Source of the DNA: Cryptosporangium minutisporangium | GTDB lineage: Bacteria > Actinomycetota > Actinomycetes > Mycobacteriales > Cryptosporangiaceae | Assembly: GCF_039536245.1 (NCBI RefSeq) | Contig: NZ_BAAAYN010000026.1 | Location: 94,088-158,087, forward strand | DNA: 64,000 nucleotides | Direction of reading: 5' to 3' | Shown here: one piece after another, positions 1 to 9,643 of the stretch | Numbering within the stretch: position 1 is the first letter of the stretch | Layout: the number at the start of each line of letters is the position of its first letter | Program-made: the position numbers and the translations under genes | The notes under the pieces: model-generated | Seen by the model: the letters and a program-made list of their open reading frames with translations, nothing else | Database searches by the model: none | Told to the model about the DNA's origin: nothing

Positions 1-459
1 GGCGGCCAGTTCCGGACGATCGACACTGTGGACGACGTCCGCGTACCGGACGACCGAGCGGGCCTTGTTCCGCTGGAGCTGCCCGACGAAGTGCCACCGC
101 ACGTCGAGGGTGGGCAGCTCCGCGTGTTTGGCCTTGGCTTCCTGATCCTTGTTCTCCGCCACGTCCCGGACGCCCAGCGACGCCAGCGCCGCCACGTCGC
201 CCGCGGGCCACGTCTTGGTGACTGCGATCAGCGTCACGTCGGCGCGATCCCGCCCGGCGTCCGCACAAGCCGCGGCCAGCCGACGCTCGACGTGCTCCAG
301 CCCCGCGGCGAGCTCGGCCCGCCGCTCGGCCGAGACGGACCCGGCCGAGCCGGGGTCGGCCTGCTCCGAGCCGGACGCCGCCGGCCCGGAGGAGGCAGCA
401 TCCGACGCGGCGGGACCGGCAGAGCCGGTCCCGCCTTCGGCCGGGGACAGGGGCGTCAC
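1..459 (-). CDS. yggS: YggS-family PLP-homeostasis protein (3' part outside window)
   Basis: This gene runs off the left edge; 153 codons are visible. YggS/PROSC proteins bind pyridoxal phosphate and balance the cytosolic PLP pool without a known reaction. The frame from a GTG at 459 contains AVTKTW, whose Lys82 sits where the family's PLP-binding lysine lies, then the stretch starting AENKDQEA and the [12 protein letters not shown] segment, all family hallmarks. The GTG overlaps the ftsZ stop by four bases (GTGA), so it is translationally coupled. The first 44 or so residues are a low-complexity Gly/Ala/Ser leader not usual for the family, so initiation nearer residue 44 cannot be ruled out, though I see no good alternative codon. 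In related actinobacteria a pgeF (laccase-domain) gene usually separates ftsZ from yggS; it is missing here. Confidence 0.9.
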   Translation of the reverse strand, partial: MTPLSPAEGGTGSAGPAASDAASSGPAASGSEQADPGSAGSVSAERRAELAAGLEHVERRLAAACADAGRDRADVTLIAVTKTWPAGDVAALASLGVRDVAENKDQEAKAKHAELPTLDVRWHFVGQLQRNKARSVVRYADVVHSVDRPELAA

Positions 460-1631
460 GCCCCGTTCTTGAGGAAGTCGGGCACGTCGACGTCGTCGAA
501 GATGACGCGCTTCGGCGCCGGGGTGGCCGGCTGCGGGGTCGGCGGCTGCGGAGTCTGGTGCGGCGCAGCGGAGACCGGCTGGTTGGCCGGCTGCCGCGGC
601 GCGTAGCCGGACTGGTCGCCGCTGTAGCGCTGCTGGGCCTGCTCCGCGTAGGACACCCGCGTGTTCGCCGCCCGGTAGGCGGGCGCGCCGCTGTCGAACC
701 CGGCCGCGATGACCGTGACCCGCACCTCGTCGCCCAGCGCGTCGTCGATGACCGTGCCGAAGATGATGTTCGCGTCCTGGTGGGCGGCGTCCGCGACCAG
801 CGAGGCGGCCTCGTTGATCTCGAACAGGCCCAGGTCGGAGCCACCGGCGATGGAGAGCAGCACGCCGTGCGCACCCTCCATGCTGGCCTCCAGCAGCGGG
901 CTGGAGATCGCCGCTTCCGCGGCCTCGACGGCGCGGTTCTCTCCGCGCGCACTCCCTATTCCCATCAACGCCGACCCAGCCCCGCTCATGACGCTCTTCA
1001 CGTCCGCGAAGTCCAGGTTGATCAGACCCGGCGTGGTGATCAGGTCGGTGATGCCCTGGACACCCTGCAGCAGGACCTGGTCGGCCATCTTGAACGCGTC
1101 CATCATGCTGATGTCGCGGTCGCCGAGGGAGAGCAGCCGGTCGTTCGGAATGACGATCAGCGTGTCGCACTCGTTGCGCAGGTCGTCGATACCCGTCTCG
1201 GCCTGCACCGCGCGCCGGCGCCCCTCGAACGCGAACGGCCTCGTGACCACACCGATGGTCAGCGCGCCGAGCTTCCGGGCGATGCTGGCGACCACCGGCG
1301 CACCGCCGGTGCCTGTTCCACCACCCTCGCCCGCCGTGACGAACACCATGTCGGCGCCCTTGAGCACCTCTTCGATCTCGTCCTTATGGTCCTCGGCGGC
1401 CTTCCGGCCGACGTCCGGGTTCGCGCCGGCACCGAGGCCCCGCGTGAGCTCACGACCGACGTCGAGCTTGACGTCGGCGTCGCTCATCAGCAGCGCCTGG
1501 GCGTCGGTGTTGATCGCGATGAACTCGACCCCTTTGAGGCCCACCTCGATCATCCGGTTGACGGCGTTGACACCGCCGCCGCCGATGCCGACGACCTTGA
1601 TGACCGCCAGGTAGTTGTGCGGAGGTGTCAT
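456..1631 (-). CDS. ftsZ: Cell division GTPase FtsZ
   Basis: Tubulin homologue that polymerises with GTP into the Z-ring at the division site and recruits the divisome. 391 aa, normal for actinobacteria. The glycine-rich nucleotide loop starts at G17, the tubulin signature GGGTGTGG lies at 103-110, and the synergy loop (NLDFADVK) follows near residue 210. A flexible Gln/Pro-rich linker (about 320-375) leads to the conserved C-terminal peptide [10 protein letters not shown], the docking site for partners such as SepF and FtsW. The start has a clear AGGAAGG ribosome site 8-9 bases upstream. It is separated from ftsQ by 463 bp, which suggests its own promoters in addition to read-through from the dcw operon. 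It ends overlapping yggS. Confidence 0.98.
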   Translation of the reverse strand: MTPPHNYLAVIKVVGIGGGGVNAVNRMIEVGLKGVEFIAINTDAQALLMSDADVKLDVGRELTRGLGAGANPDVGRKAAEDHKDEIEEVLKGADMVFVTAGEGGGTGTGGAPVVASIARKLGALTIGVVTRPFAFEGRRRAVQAETGIDDLRNECDTLIVIPNDRLLSLGDRDISMMDAFKMADQVLLQGVQGITDLITTPGLINLDFADVKSVMSGAGSALMGIGSARGENRAVEAAEAAISSPLLEASMEGAHGVLLSIAGGSDLGLFEINEAASLVADAAHQDANIIFGTVIDDALGDEVRVTVIAAGFDSGAPAYRAANTRVSYAEQAQQRYSGDQSGYAPRQPANQPVSAAPHQTPQPPTPQPATPAPKRVIFDDVDVPDFLKNGA

Positions 1632-1757
1632 CGGTGTGCCTTCCTAGTGAGCAATGGTCCCGTGAGCGATGGAGAACCCATAGGCGTCGGAGCCCGGTCG
1701 AGGGTGGCCCGACGCCCATTTGAACCGGCGACGCAGCTCACGTGGCCGAACTCTCAC

Positions 1758-1786
1758 CCTCTAGTAGAGCGTTACTGTTATGTCAA
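1758..1786 (-). promoter_or_regulatory. Candidate ftsZ promoter in the ftsQ-ftsZ gap
   Basis: On the minus strand TTGACA (1786-1781) is followed after 17 bases by TAGAGG (1763-1758), inside a short near-palindrome CTCTACTAGAG. The -35 is perfect; the -10 is weak. It lies about 130 bp before the ftsZ start, in the 463-bp gap (1632-2094). I see no coding frame with family resemblance in that gap, so it is probably a regulatory region with more than one start site. Inference only. Confidence 0.4.
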
Positions 1787-2094
1787 GTGTTGCTGTGATC
1801 GGACGGTAGGCGCCTGCGCGGGCGTGATTCAAGCAGCCACGCGGGCGTGTCTCGCGAGGATCGCGGCGCACGCCCGGACCTGACCGTCAATGCCACATTG
1901 TTCCCTATAAGAGGTAAATGTCCAAAGTGATCGGCGTTGACCGACTTCAAGCGACCAAGCGGTCCCAGCTTTCCGTACCCCTGCTTCGTGCGCTACCCCG
2001 CGCGTCGCCGTACGACCACCCTCACCCTGAGCCTCAGGTCCACTTTCCAGACACTCTGTTATAGCCGTTTCTCAGCGGTACGGCCGCTCACGAG

Positions 2095-2886
2095 TCAGCG
2101 CACGGTCACGACGTCCGGCGCGCTGACGTCGATTCGTTTGCCGGACTCGCCGAGGAGCGCGGTCGCGATCTTCGCCTTGCGTGGGCTGTCGTCCGGCCCG
2201 CCCCAGAACACGACGCGCTTGTCGGTGAGCCGGACCTCGACCCGCTGCGGCGTCACCGCGACCACCACCGAGACGAGCTCACGCAGCTGCGGCGTCAGGG
2301 CACTCGCGACGGTCAGCGCGGCGCGGGTGGCCGGGTCGCCGGCCTCCGGGTCGGGCACCCGGATCAGCGGGAGCCCGGCCGGACGGGACGCCACGGCGCG
2401 GAACGGGTAGCCCTCCGCGTCGACCAGGACGTACCCGACGCCGCGGGCGGCCACCGCGACCGCGGTCCGCTCGACGATCGTCACGACGACGGTGTTCGGC
2501 CACGCCCGGCGCACCTGGACCGACGCGACCGCAGGCAGCTTCCCGATCCGGGCCGCGGCCGCCGCGGTGTCGAGCCGGGCCAGCGGTGTCCCGACCGGAA
2601 TCGCGGCGGCGCGGGCGACCTGCTCGGTCGTGACCGTCCGTTCCCCGCGCACGGAGATCGTCCGAACGCCGAGCAGCGCTGAGCCGAGCAGCGCCCACAC
2701 CGCGACCGACGAGACAACGACGACGCCCGCCACCAGCGCATACGGCGCCACCGCTCGGAGCCCGCGACGTCCCTTCCGGAACGCCCGCCGTCCGCCGGTA
2801 CGCGCCGACCTGTTGACCGCGTCCCGCCGGAGCCGCCAGCGCCGTGCCGGACGATCCGACTTGCCGTTCGTCGGTGTCCGCGCCAC
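2095..2886 (-). CDS. ftsQ: Cell division protein FtsQ
   Basis: Bitopic membrane protein of the divisome that links the cytoplasmic Z-ring to periplasmic synthases through FtsB/FtsL. 263 aa. A basic cytoplasmic tail (about 1-45) is followed by one membrane segment (about 48-70), a POTRA domain beginning VRTISVRGERTVT near 73, and the FtsQ domain with the typical RRAWPNTVVVTIVERTAVA stretch near 125-144. Start is an ATG with no competing upstream frame. It sits between murC and ftsZ as in other actinobacteria, but a 265-bp gap holding a palindromic repeat separates it from murC, so a separate promoter or processing point is possible. Confidence 0.93.
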   Translation of the reverse strand: MARTPTNGKSDRPARRWRLRRDAVNRSARTGGRRAFRKGRRGLRAVAPYALVAGVVVVSSVAVWALLGSALLGVRTISVRGERTVTTEQVARAAAIPVGTPLARLDTAAAAARIGKLPAVASVQVRRAWPNTVVVTIVERTAVAVAARGVGYVLVDAEGYPFRAVASRPAGLPLIRVPDPEAGDPATRAALTVASALTPQLRELVSVVVAVTPQRVEVRLTDKRVVFWGGPDDSPRKAKIATALLGESGKRIDVSAPDVVTVR

Positions 2887-3028
2887 GGTCTCCTCCCGCC
2901 CAGCCGCCCGTCAGAGGGCCGAGCGTACCGACGCCCAGCGAGGCCGCTCCGGCAGCGACACCCAAGACCTAGGTCACACGGAGTGTCGCCCGACAGGCGT
3001 TCCCCAGGGCACCACACCGCCAGCCCAC

Positions 3029-3120
3029 TTTCGGGAAGACCACCCGTGCCAGCGTCGGGAACGACGGATTTTCGGGAAGGCCACCTCTCGGCGCGGTTTG
3101 AGAGGTGGCCTTCCCGAAAA
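3029..3120. repeat. Palindromic repeat element, family A (three arms)
   Basis: A perfect 21-bp inverted repeat lies at 3069-3089 and 3100-3120 with a 10-base loop. A further copy of the arm, TTTCGGGAAGACCACC, lies at 3029-3044, 41 bp upstream in direct orientation. The core GGTGGYCTTCCCGAAA recurs at 50705-50721 and, degenerate, at 50748-50764. It is intergenic between murC and ftsQ. The stem is not followed by a T-run on either strand, so a plain intrinsic terminator is doubtful; a REP-like element or mRNA-stabilising hairpin fits better. Confidence 0.8.
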
Positions 3121-3151
3121 CGATCGCGCGCCCGCAGGCCCCGGGCGCCGG

Positions 3152-4573
3152 TCAGCTCACCAGGCCGGCTTGCTCCTCCAGCGCCGTCAGGATCTCCGCG
3201 CCGAGCATCGAGATCGGCGGAGCACCCATCGTGACGACGAGGTCGCCCGGACGGGCACGTCGAACCACCTCGGTGGCGACCGCGGACCACGAGGGCTCGA
3301 ACACCACCTGGTCGGGCGGCAGCGGCACCGCCCGTGCGAGCGGCGCTCCGCCCTGGCCGGGAAGGCGCTCCTCCCCGGGCCCGAAGACCTCCATGACGAC
3401 GACCTCATCGGCCAGCCCCAGCGAGGCGGCGATCTCGTCCTGGAAGGCGACCGTTCGGTACATCCGGTACGGCTGGAACGCCACGATCAGCCGGCCCTGC
3501 CCGGCGAGCCCGCGCAGCGTCGTGAGCGCCGCGGTCATCGACGTCGGGTGGTAGGCGTACTCGTCGTAGACCCGCACACCCGCGGCCACGCCCTTGAGCT
3601 CGAACCGGCGCCGGACACCGCGGAACTGCCCGAGGGACTCCACCGCCTTGCCCGCGTCCAGGTCGAGTTTGACCGCGGTCAGCAGTGCGGCCGCCGAGTT
3701 CAACGCCAGGTGGACGCCGGGCACCGCGACGCTCACCGCGCCGAGCTTCACGCCGTTCAGCACCGCGACGTACGAGGTTCCGGCGACGTCGCTGGCCTCC
3801 TCGGTGAGCCGGAGGTCGGCGTCGGCCGCGCGTCCGTACGTGAAGACCCGCCGCCCGGTCGACCGGGCGTACTCCCCCAGGCGCGTCGCACCGGCGTCGT
3901 CGGCGCAGACGACCACGACGCCGTTCCGGTCGACGCGGTCGATGAACTGGCGGAAGGCGGCCTCCAGGCCGGCCATGTCGCCGTAGGTGTTGAGGTGATC
4001 GGCCTCGAGGTTCGTGATGATCGCCACGTACGGCGAGTAGAGCAGGAACGTGCGGTCGCTCTCGTCGGCCTCGACGACGAAGTGCTGCCCGCTGCCGTGG
4101 TGCGCACCCACCCCGGCGTCGGCGAACTCGCCGCCGATGAAGAACGACGGGTCGACGCCGCAGTGCTGCAGCACCGTCGTCACCATCGAGGTGGTCGTGG
4201 TCTTGCCGTTGGTCCCGGCGATCGCGATCACCTGGCGACCGTTCATCGCGGTGACCAGCGCCTCGGCCCGGTGCAGGACCCGCAGCCCGCGTCGCCGGGC
4301 CTCGACCAGTTCGACGTTGTCGGCGGGGATCGCGGTCGAGTAGACGACCGTGTCGACGTCCGCGACGTTCGCGGGGGCCTGTCCGAGGTGGATCGTCGCA
4401 CCGAGCGCGCGGAGCGTCTCCAGGGCCGGCCACTCCTTGATGTCGCTGCCGCTGACCGGAATGCCTCGGGTGAGCAGCAGTCGCGCCACGCCGAGCATGC
4501 CGACGCCACCGATGCCGATGACGTGCACCCGGCCGAGGTCTTCGGCCGACAGCTTGGAAAGGTCTTCGGTCAT
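3152..4573 (-). CDS. murC: UDP-N-acetylmuramate--L-alanine ligase MurC
   Basis: Cytosolic ATP-dependent ligase that adds L-alanine to UDP-MurNAc, the first step of stem-peptide assembly. 473 aa, the usual length. The N-terminal Rossmann-like UDP-binding loop VIGIGGVGM is at 18-26, the ATP loop GTNGKTT at 120-126, and the C-terminal Mur ligase domain carries YDEYAYHPTS near residue 345, the MurC version of the conserved His motif. It lies 61 bp downstream of murG, in the expected dcw order. Confidence 0.97.
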   Translation of the reverse strand: MTEDLSKLSAEDLGRVHVIGIGGVGMLGVARLLLTRGIPVSGSDIKEWPALETLRALGATIHLGQAPANVADVDTVVYSTAIPADNVELVEARRRGLRVLHRAEALVTAMNGRQVIAIAGTNGKTTTTSMVTTVLQHCGVDPSFFIGGEFADAGVGAHHGSGQHFVVEADESDRTFLLYSPYVAIITNLEADHLNTYGDMAGLEAAFRQFIDRVDRNGVVVVCADDAGATRLGEYARSTGRRVFTYGRAADADLRLTEEASDVAGTSYVAVLNGVKLGAVSVAVPGVHLALNSAAALLTAVKLDLDAGKAVESLGQFRGVRRRFELKGVAAGVRVYDEYAYHPTSMTAALTTLRGLAGQGRLIVAFQPYRMYRTVAFQDEIAASLGLADEVVVMEVFGPGEERLPGQGGAPLARAVPLPPDQVVFEPSWSAVATEVVRRARPGDLVVTMGAPPISMLGAEILTALEEQAGLVS

Positions 4574-4634
4574 GCCGGCACCTCGCTAGCGCTCGGCGCC
4601 GTCATGTCCTCAGGTTCGACTGTGTACCCCGACA

Positions 4635-5750
4635 TCAGGCCCGCTCCTCCGCCCGCTGGTTCTCCCGGACCGCCTGGTACACCAGCGCGAGCAGGGCCTC
4701 GTCACCGTCCCGGCGACCGTACCCGGCAGCCGCGCGGCCCATGGCCGCGATCCGGTCGGGTTCACCCAACAGCGGTATCACGTTCTCCTCCAGCCACGAC
4801 GCGGACAACTCCGCGTCCTCCACCAACAGTCCGCCACCGGCGCGCGTCACCGGCAGCGCGTTGCGCCGTTGTTCGCCGTTCCCGTGCGGGTACGGCACGT
4901 AGACGGCGGGCAGCCCGACCGCGGCGACCTCGGCGCAGGTCAGCGCCCCGCCCCGGCACAGCATCACGTCCGCCGCGGCGTACCCGAGATCCATCCGGTC
5001 GAGGAACGGCAGCGTCACGTACTTCGAACCGGTCCGCTCGGGCATGATGTCGAGCGTGTTGCGGGCACCGATCACGTGCAACACCTGGATCCCGGCGGCG
5101 CCGAGCGCGCCGGCCGCGGCGGTGACCGCCAGGTTGATCGAGTGCGCGCCCTGGGACCCGCCGGAGACGAAGAGCACCGGCTTGTCCTGGTCCAGGCCGA
5201 AGTGCTCGCGGGCGGCCGCTCGTGCCGCGGCCCGGTCGAGGGTGGCGATCCCGCGGCGCAGCGGCACCCCGACAACGGTGCCGTGCCGCAGCGTGACGTG
5301 GTCCCCGCCGAGCCCGACGAACGGCGTCAGCCGGGCCCCGACCTTGTTCGCGACCCCCGCTGGGTCGTTCACCTCGTGCACGACCAGCGGGAGCTTCTTC
5401 CGGCGCGCGGCCAGGTAGGCCGGGAGCGCGACGTACCCGCCGAACCCGATGACGACCTCGGCGTCCACCCGGTCGAGGACTTCGGCGACCGCGGCCACGC
5501 TGCGGCGGACGCGGCCGGGCGTCCGGGCGAGGTCGGCGTTGGGGCGCCGGGGCAGCGGGTAGGCCGGTACCAGCTCCAGGTCCCAGCCACGGGCCGGGAT
5601 GATCTCGGTCTCCAAGCCCTTCGGGGTGCCGAGGCAGGTGATCCGCGCGTCCGGGTGGTACCGCCGGATGCACTCGGCCAACGCCAGTGCCGGCTCGATG
5701 TGGCCACCCGTCCCGCCTCCGGCCAGGACGACCGATCGCAACGCCGTCAC
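4635..5750 (-). CDS. murG: UDP-GlcNAc:undecaprenyl-PP-MurNAc-pentapeptide GlcNAc transferase MurG
   Basis: Converts lipid I to lipid II at the inner face of the membrane by adding GlcNAc. 371 aa, GT28 family. The first glycine loop GGGTGGHIEP is at 11-20, and the donor-side signature appears in FVSGGSQGAHSIN near 200 and CRGGALTCAEVAAVGLPAVYVPYPHG near 270-295, written here in parts: CRGGALTCAE followed by VPYPHG. The GTG start overlaps the ftsW stop by four bases (GTGA), indicating coupled translation with the SEDS protein. Confidence 0.97.
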   Translation of the reverse strand: MTALRSVVLAGGGTGGHIEPALALAECIRRYHPDARITCLGTPKGLETEIIPARGWDLELVPAYPLPRRPNADLARTPGRVRRSVAAVAEVLDRVDAEVVIGFGGYVALPAYLAARRKKLPLVVHEVNDPAGVANKVGARLTPFVGLGGDHVTLRHGTVVGVPLRRGIATLDRAAARAAAREHFGLDQDKPVLFVSGGSQGAHSINLAVTAAAGALGAAGIQVLHVIGARNTLDIMPERTGSKYVTLPFLDRMDLGYAAADVMLCRGGALTCAEVAAVGLPAVYVPYPHGNGEQRRNALPVTRAGGGLLVEDAELSASWLEENVIPLLGEPDRIAAMGRAAAGYGRRDGDEALLALVYQAVRENQRAEERA

Positions 5751-7075
5751 CGACGACCTCCTGTCCGTGCCCGGTGGGTGGACCTACCTAACGGGCGCCC
5801 GGCCCTGCCAGACCGTAACGCCTGCCGGGCCCGTCCGGGGCGCCCGGGCAGCTCGGGCAGCGGGATCCCCGCCCAGCGGACCCACCAGGCGCGGCCGCGG
5901 GCGTGCAGCGCGAGCACGGCCTCGGGCTCGTGCCTGGCGAAGCTGGCCAGCATTCCGATCACGAACATGGTCAGCACCAGCGAACTGCCGCCGGCCGAGA
6001 TCAGCGGCAGCGGGACGCCAGTGATCGGCAGCAGCCCCACCACGCCCCCCATGTTCACCAGTGCCTGTCCGGCCAGCCAGACCGTACCGGCGGCCGCAAC
6101 GAGCCGGCGGAACGGGTCGTCCACCCGCGCCGCGATACGCATGCCGGCCCACGTGAGGACGCCGAACAGCGCCACGACGACCAGGCAGCCGAGAACGCCC
6201 AGCTCCTCGCCGATGATCGCGAAGATGAAGTCGTTGTGGGCCTCCGGCAGTGCCCCCCATTTCTCCCGGCTCTGGCCCAGACCGAGGCCCCACCAGCCGC
6301 CGGTGCCGAGCGAGTAGAAGCCTCGCACCAGCTGATAGGTGTCGCCGTCCTGGTGGGCGAACGGGTCGGTGAACGTGGTCAGTCGCGAGATGCGCTCCTC
6401 GTTCCCGACGATCAACGGCACCAGCCCGACGACGCCGATCGCGCCGAGCGTCGCGAACACCCGGAACCGCACCCCGGCGGTCCAGAGCAACGCGACGAGG
6501 ATGAAGAGCAGCAGGATCATGCCGCCGAAGTCCTCGATGCCGACCAGCCCGAACAGCACGACCGAGCCGACGAGGAGCGGCACCGCGAGGTGCCGCCACT
6601 CGGTCAGCAGCGGACGCTTGCGCACCAGGACGGCCGCGCCCCACAGCACGAGCGCGAGCTTGGCCACCTCGACCGGCTGGATCTGGACGAACCCGAAGTC
6701 CAGCCACAGCGTCGCGCCGTTGACCTCCTTGCCGAAGAACGGCAGCAGCACCAACAGAATCGTGGCGAGCACGACCAGCGGCCAGCCCAGCATCGGCCAG
6801 ACGCGCATCGGCAGCCGCAGTGCCAGCCAGAACGCCGGGATCCCGATCAGCGCGAACGTCAGCTGCTTCGTGAAGATCGTGAACGCGCTGCCCGAGCTGG
6901 CGTACGAGTCGATGCTCGACGCGGAGAGCACCATGATCAGCCCGAGCCCGAGCAGCAGACCGGTGCTCGCCAGGAGCGCGTAGTAGGACGCCATCGGGCG
7001 GCGCAGCAGCCCGGTCACCACCCCCACGTAGCGACCGGACGCGGTATGGGCCTCCAGGCCCGCCGGCGCCGCCAC
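5747..7075 (-). CDS. ftsW: SEDS peptidoglycan polymerase FtsW
   Basis: Polytopic glycosyltransferase that polymerises lipid II at the septum together with its cognate transpeptidase FtsI. 442 aa with about ten hydrophobic segments. The long extracytoplasmic loop has the family stretch RISRLTTFTDPFAHQDGDTY and then EAHNDFIFAIIGEELG, and the last helices carry GVPLPLISAGGSS. A GTG at 7075 is taken as the start; another GTG about 17 codons in would also leave every membrane segment intact. The basic C-terminal tail (about 400-442) is Arg/Pro-rich. 82 bp separate it from murD. Confidence 0.95.
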   Translation of the reverse strand: MAAPAGLEAHTASGRYVGVVTGLLRRPMASYYALLASTGLLLGLGLIMVLSASSIDSYASSGSAFTIFTKQLTFALIGIPAFWLALRLPMRVWPMLGWPLVVLATILLVLLPFFGKEVNGATLWLDFGFVQIQPVEVAKLALVLWGAAVLVRKRPLLTEWRHLAVPLLVGSVVLFGLVGIEDFGGMILLLFILVALLWTAGVRFRVFATLGAIGVVGLVPLIVGNEERISRLTTFTDPFAHQDGDTYQLVRGFYSLGTGGWWGLGLGQSREKWGALPEAHNDFIFAIIGEELGVLGCLVVVALFGVLTWAGMRIAARVDDPFRRLVAAAGTVWLAGQALVNMGGVVGLLPITGVPLPLISAGGSSLVLTMFVIGMLASFARHEPEAVLALHARGRAWWVRWAGIPLPELPGRPGRARQALRSGRAGRPLGRSTHRARTGGRR

Positions 7076-7157
7076 TAGAGCGGCACCTCGTCCGGCCGCG
7101 TGCTGACCTCAGCGGTGGCGGAGGCGCCTGGCGGGAACGGTTCGACGGCGCGGAGCA

Positions 7158-8570
7158 CTAGCCGTCCAGAGGGGACGCCGCCGCCAGCTTCTCGACCGCC
7201 TCGGCGAACGCGTGCCCGCGCGCGGCGTAACTCGGGAACATGTCCAGGGAGGCGGCGGCCGGGGCCAGCAGAACGGTGTCACCGGGGCGGGCCAGCTCGG
7301 CGGCGGCTGCGACGACCTCGGTCATGGCTCCATCATCGGCCCTCGACACCTCCCGCACGGGGACGTGCGGCGCGTGTCGGCGCAACGCGTCGGCGACCTC
7401 GGCCCGGTCGACGCCGAGCAGCACTGCGCCCGCGAGCCGATCGGCCACGGTCGCCACCAGCGGCGCGACGTCGACGCCCTTCAGCTGTCCCCCGGCGACC
7501 CAGACCACCCGGGGATAGCCCCGCAGCGACGCTTCGGCCGCGTGGGGGTTGGTGGCCTTGCTGTCGTCCACCCAGGCCACGCCGCCGCGGGTGGCCACCA
7601 GCGCGTTGCGGTGCGGCTCCGGCTGATACGCGGCCAGCCCCGCGGCGACCGCGGCCGGGTCGACGCCGTGCGAGCGGGCCAACGCCGCGGCGGCCAGCGC
7701 GTTCGCGACGTTGTGCGGCCCGGGCGGCCGGATCTCGCCGAGCGTCCCCACCGCGGTGGCCTGCGCCGGGTCGGGGGTGAACGCGCGGTCGACCAGCAGG
7801 TCCTCGACGACGCCGAACTGGCCGGACGCCGGCGTGTGGAGGCTGAAGCCCACCCGGCGGCCGGGCGCCGCGGCGAGCAGTTCGGCTACCCTGGCGTCGC
7901 CGATGTTGCCGACCGCGACGGTCTCCGGCGAGTGCCACAGCTTCGCCTTCGCCGCCGCGTACCGGGCGAAGTCGCCGTGCCAGGACAGGTGGTCGTCGGC
8001 GAGGTTGAGCAGCGCCGCGGCGGCGGGGGCCAGCGTCGAGGACCAGTGCAGCTGGTAGCTGGAGAGTTCGACGGCGAGGACGTCGTAGGGCTCGCTCCCG
8101 GAGTCCGACCCAGCGAGCACGGCGTCGATCAGCGGCGTCCCGATGTTGCCGACCGCGGTCGCACGCAGCCCGGCGCTCCGCAGGATCGTCGCGAGCATCG
8201 TCACGGTCGTGGTCTTGCCGTTGGTGCCGGTGACCGTGAGCCAGGGAGTGTCGTTGGGGCGTAGCCGCCACGCCAGCTCCGGCTCGCTGAACACCTCGAT
8301 ACCCGCGGCCAGCGGACCGGCCAGCAGCGGGTGGTCGGGCCGGAAGCCCGGCGAGACCACGATCTGCTCGAGGTCGCCGGGCAGCTCCGCGGGGTCGACC
8401 AGGACGTCGACCCCGGAGTCGGCCAGCGCCGCCAGTGCCGGTGAGTCGACCCGGTCGAACACCGTGACCCGAGCGCCGACCTCGCGCAGGGCGCGGGTCA
8501 CCGCCGCGCCGGTGACCCCGGTTCCGCCGACGACGACGTGCCGGCCCGAGTACCACCTCCGGGAGGTCAT
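7158..8570 (-). CDS. murD: UDP-N-acetylmuramoyl-L-alanine--D-glutamate ligase MurD
   Basis: Cytosolic Mur ligase adding D-glutamate to UDP-MurNAc-L-Ala. 470 aa from the ATG at 8570, chosen because it overlaps the mraY stop as ATGA and because the Rossmann motif [10 protein letters not shown] starts 11 residues later; the frame stays open further upstream but only inside mraY. The ATP loop GTNGKTT is at 115-121. [13 protein letters not shown], the MurD-specific stretch that contains the Mur ligase Lys and Asn-His contacts, is in the third quarter of the protein. Confidence 0.96.
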   Translation of the reverse strand: MTSRRWYSGRHVVVGGTGVTGAAVTRALREVGARVTVFDRVDSPALAALADSGVDVLVDPAELPGDLEQIVVSPGFRPDHPLLAGPLAAGIEVFSEPELAWRLRPNDTPWLTVTGTNGKTTTVTMLATILRSAGLRATAVGNIGTPLIDAVLAGSDSGSEPYDVLAVELSSYQLHWSSTLAPAAAALLNLADDHLSWHGDFARYAAAKAKLWHSPETVAVGNIGDARVAELLAAAPGRRVGFSLHTPASGQFGVVEDLLVDRAFTPDPAQATAVGTLGEIRPPGPHNVANALAAAALARSHGVDPAAVAAGLAAYQPEPHRNALVATRGGVAWVDDSKATNPHAAEASLRGYPRVVWVAGGQLKGVDVAPLVATVADRLAGAVLLGVDRAEVADALRRHAPHVPVREVSRADDGAMTEVVAAAAELARPGDTVLLAPAAASLDMFPSYAARGHAFAEAVEKLAAASPLDG

Positions 8571-9643
8571 TGCTGCAGCACACCCAGGTAGTCGGTGAAG
8601 AAGATCCCGAGTCCCGCGGCGACGAAGAACCCGGCGATGATCCAGAATCGGACGACGATCGTGGTCTCTTGCCACCCGGCCAGCTCGAAGTGGTGCTGCA
8701 GCGGTGCCATCCGGAAGACCCGGCGTCCGGTGCTGCGGAACGAGATGATCTGGATGACGACCGACATCGTCACGATGACGAACAGCCCGCCGAGGATCAG
8801 CAGCAGCAGCGTCGTCCGGGTGGTCAGCGCCAGACCCGCGATCAGTCCGCCGATGCCGAGCGCGCCGGTGTCACCCATGAACAGCCGGGCGGGCGGCGCG
8901 TTCCACCAGAGGAAGCCGGCGAGCGCGCCGGCCGCGGCCGCGGCGATCAGTGCGGTGTCCAGCGGGTCCCGGACCTCGTAGCAGTACCCGTTCGGCCCGG
9001 GAAGCCCGTCGCAGAGGTGCCGGTACTGCCAGAAGCCGATCAGGATGTACCCGGACAGAACCATGATCGACGGACCGGTGGCCAGGCCGTCCAGACCATC
9101 GGTGAGGTTGACGCCGTTGGCCGCTGCGATGACGACGAACGCGAAGAACAGCGCCGCCCCGACCTGGGTCAGATTCGCCCAGCTGATGTCCCGGATGAAC
9201 GAGAGCTTTTCGGACGCGATCGTGTAACCCTGCTCGTCCGGAAGGTTCAGCGCGAGAAACGCGAACCCCGCCGCGACCACGGCCTGGCCGATCAGCTTCC
9301 CCCGCTTGTTCAGCCCGAGGCTGCGCTTCTTCCGGATCTTGATGTAGTCGTCGACGAAGCCGACCGCGCCCATCCCGACGAACAGACCGAGCAGCGTGAC
9401 CGCGGTCGGGCTGATCCGGTGGTCCCCGATGACGATCTGGGCGACCACGTACGCGATCACCGTCGCGAGGATGAAGACGATGCCGCCCATCGTGGGCGTC
9501 CCACGCTTGGACTGGTGGTGCTTGGGGCCCTCCTCGCGGATCTCCTGGCCGAACTTCAGCCGGTGGAGATAGCGGATGGCGACCGGGGTGCCGAAGATCG
9601 ATACGACGAAGGCCACGAACGCCGCGGCCAGAACACTCCTCAC
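8567..9643 (-). CDS. mraY: Phospho-MurNAc-pentapeptide transferase MraY
   Basis: Integral membrane enzyme that transfers phospho-MurNAc-pentapeptide to undecaprenyl phosphate, making lipid I. 358 aa, ten predicted helices. Key signatures: [13 protein letters not shown] at 42-54, the catalytic-site acidic pair in GFVDDYIK near 95-102, and [13 protein letters not shown] near 180-192. The C-terminal part has [10 protein letters not shown], also family-specific. The GTG start overlaps the murF stop as GTGA. It is the membrane step between the soluble Mur ligases and MurG. Confidence 0.97.
   Translation of the reverse strand: MRSVLAAAFVAFVVSIFGTPVAIRYLHRLKFGQEIREEGPKHHQSKRGTPTMGGIVFILATVIAYVVAQIVIGDHRISPTAVTLLGLFVGMGAVGFVDDYIKIRKKRSLGLNKRGKLIGQAVVAAGFAFLALNLPDEQGYTIASEKLSFIRDISWANLTQVGAALFFAFVVIAAANGVNLTDGLDGLATGPSIMVLSGYILIGFWQYRHLCDGLPGPNGYCYEVRDPLDTALIAAAAAGALAGFLWWNAPPARLFMGDTGALGIGGLIAGLALTTRTTLLLLILGGLFVIVTMSVVIQIISFRSTGRRVFRMAPLQHHFELAGWQETTIVVRFWIIAGFFVAAGLGIFFTDYLGVLQQ

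Noticed and set aside
3069-3120. Intrinsic terminator of murC
   Set aside because: Perfect stem but no T-run on the minus strand, and the arm recurs elsewhere, including in a divergent promoter region; better treated as a repeat element.
2492-5047. 851-codon plus-strand frame spanning ftsQ, murC and murG
   Set aside because: Antisense shadow crossing three clear genes and a palindrome; no family resemblance.
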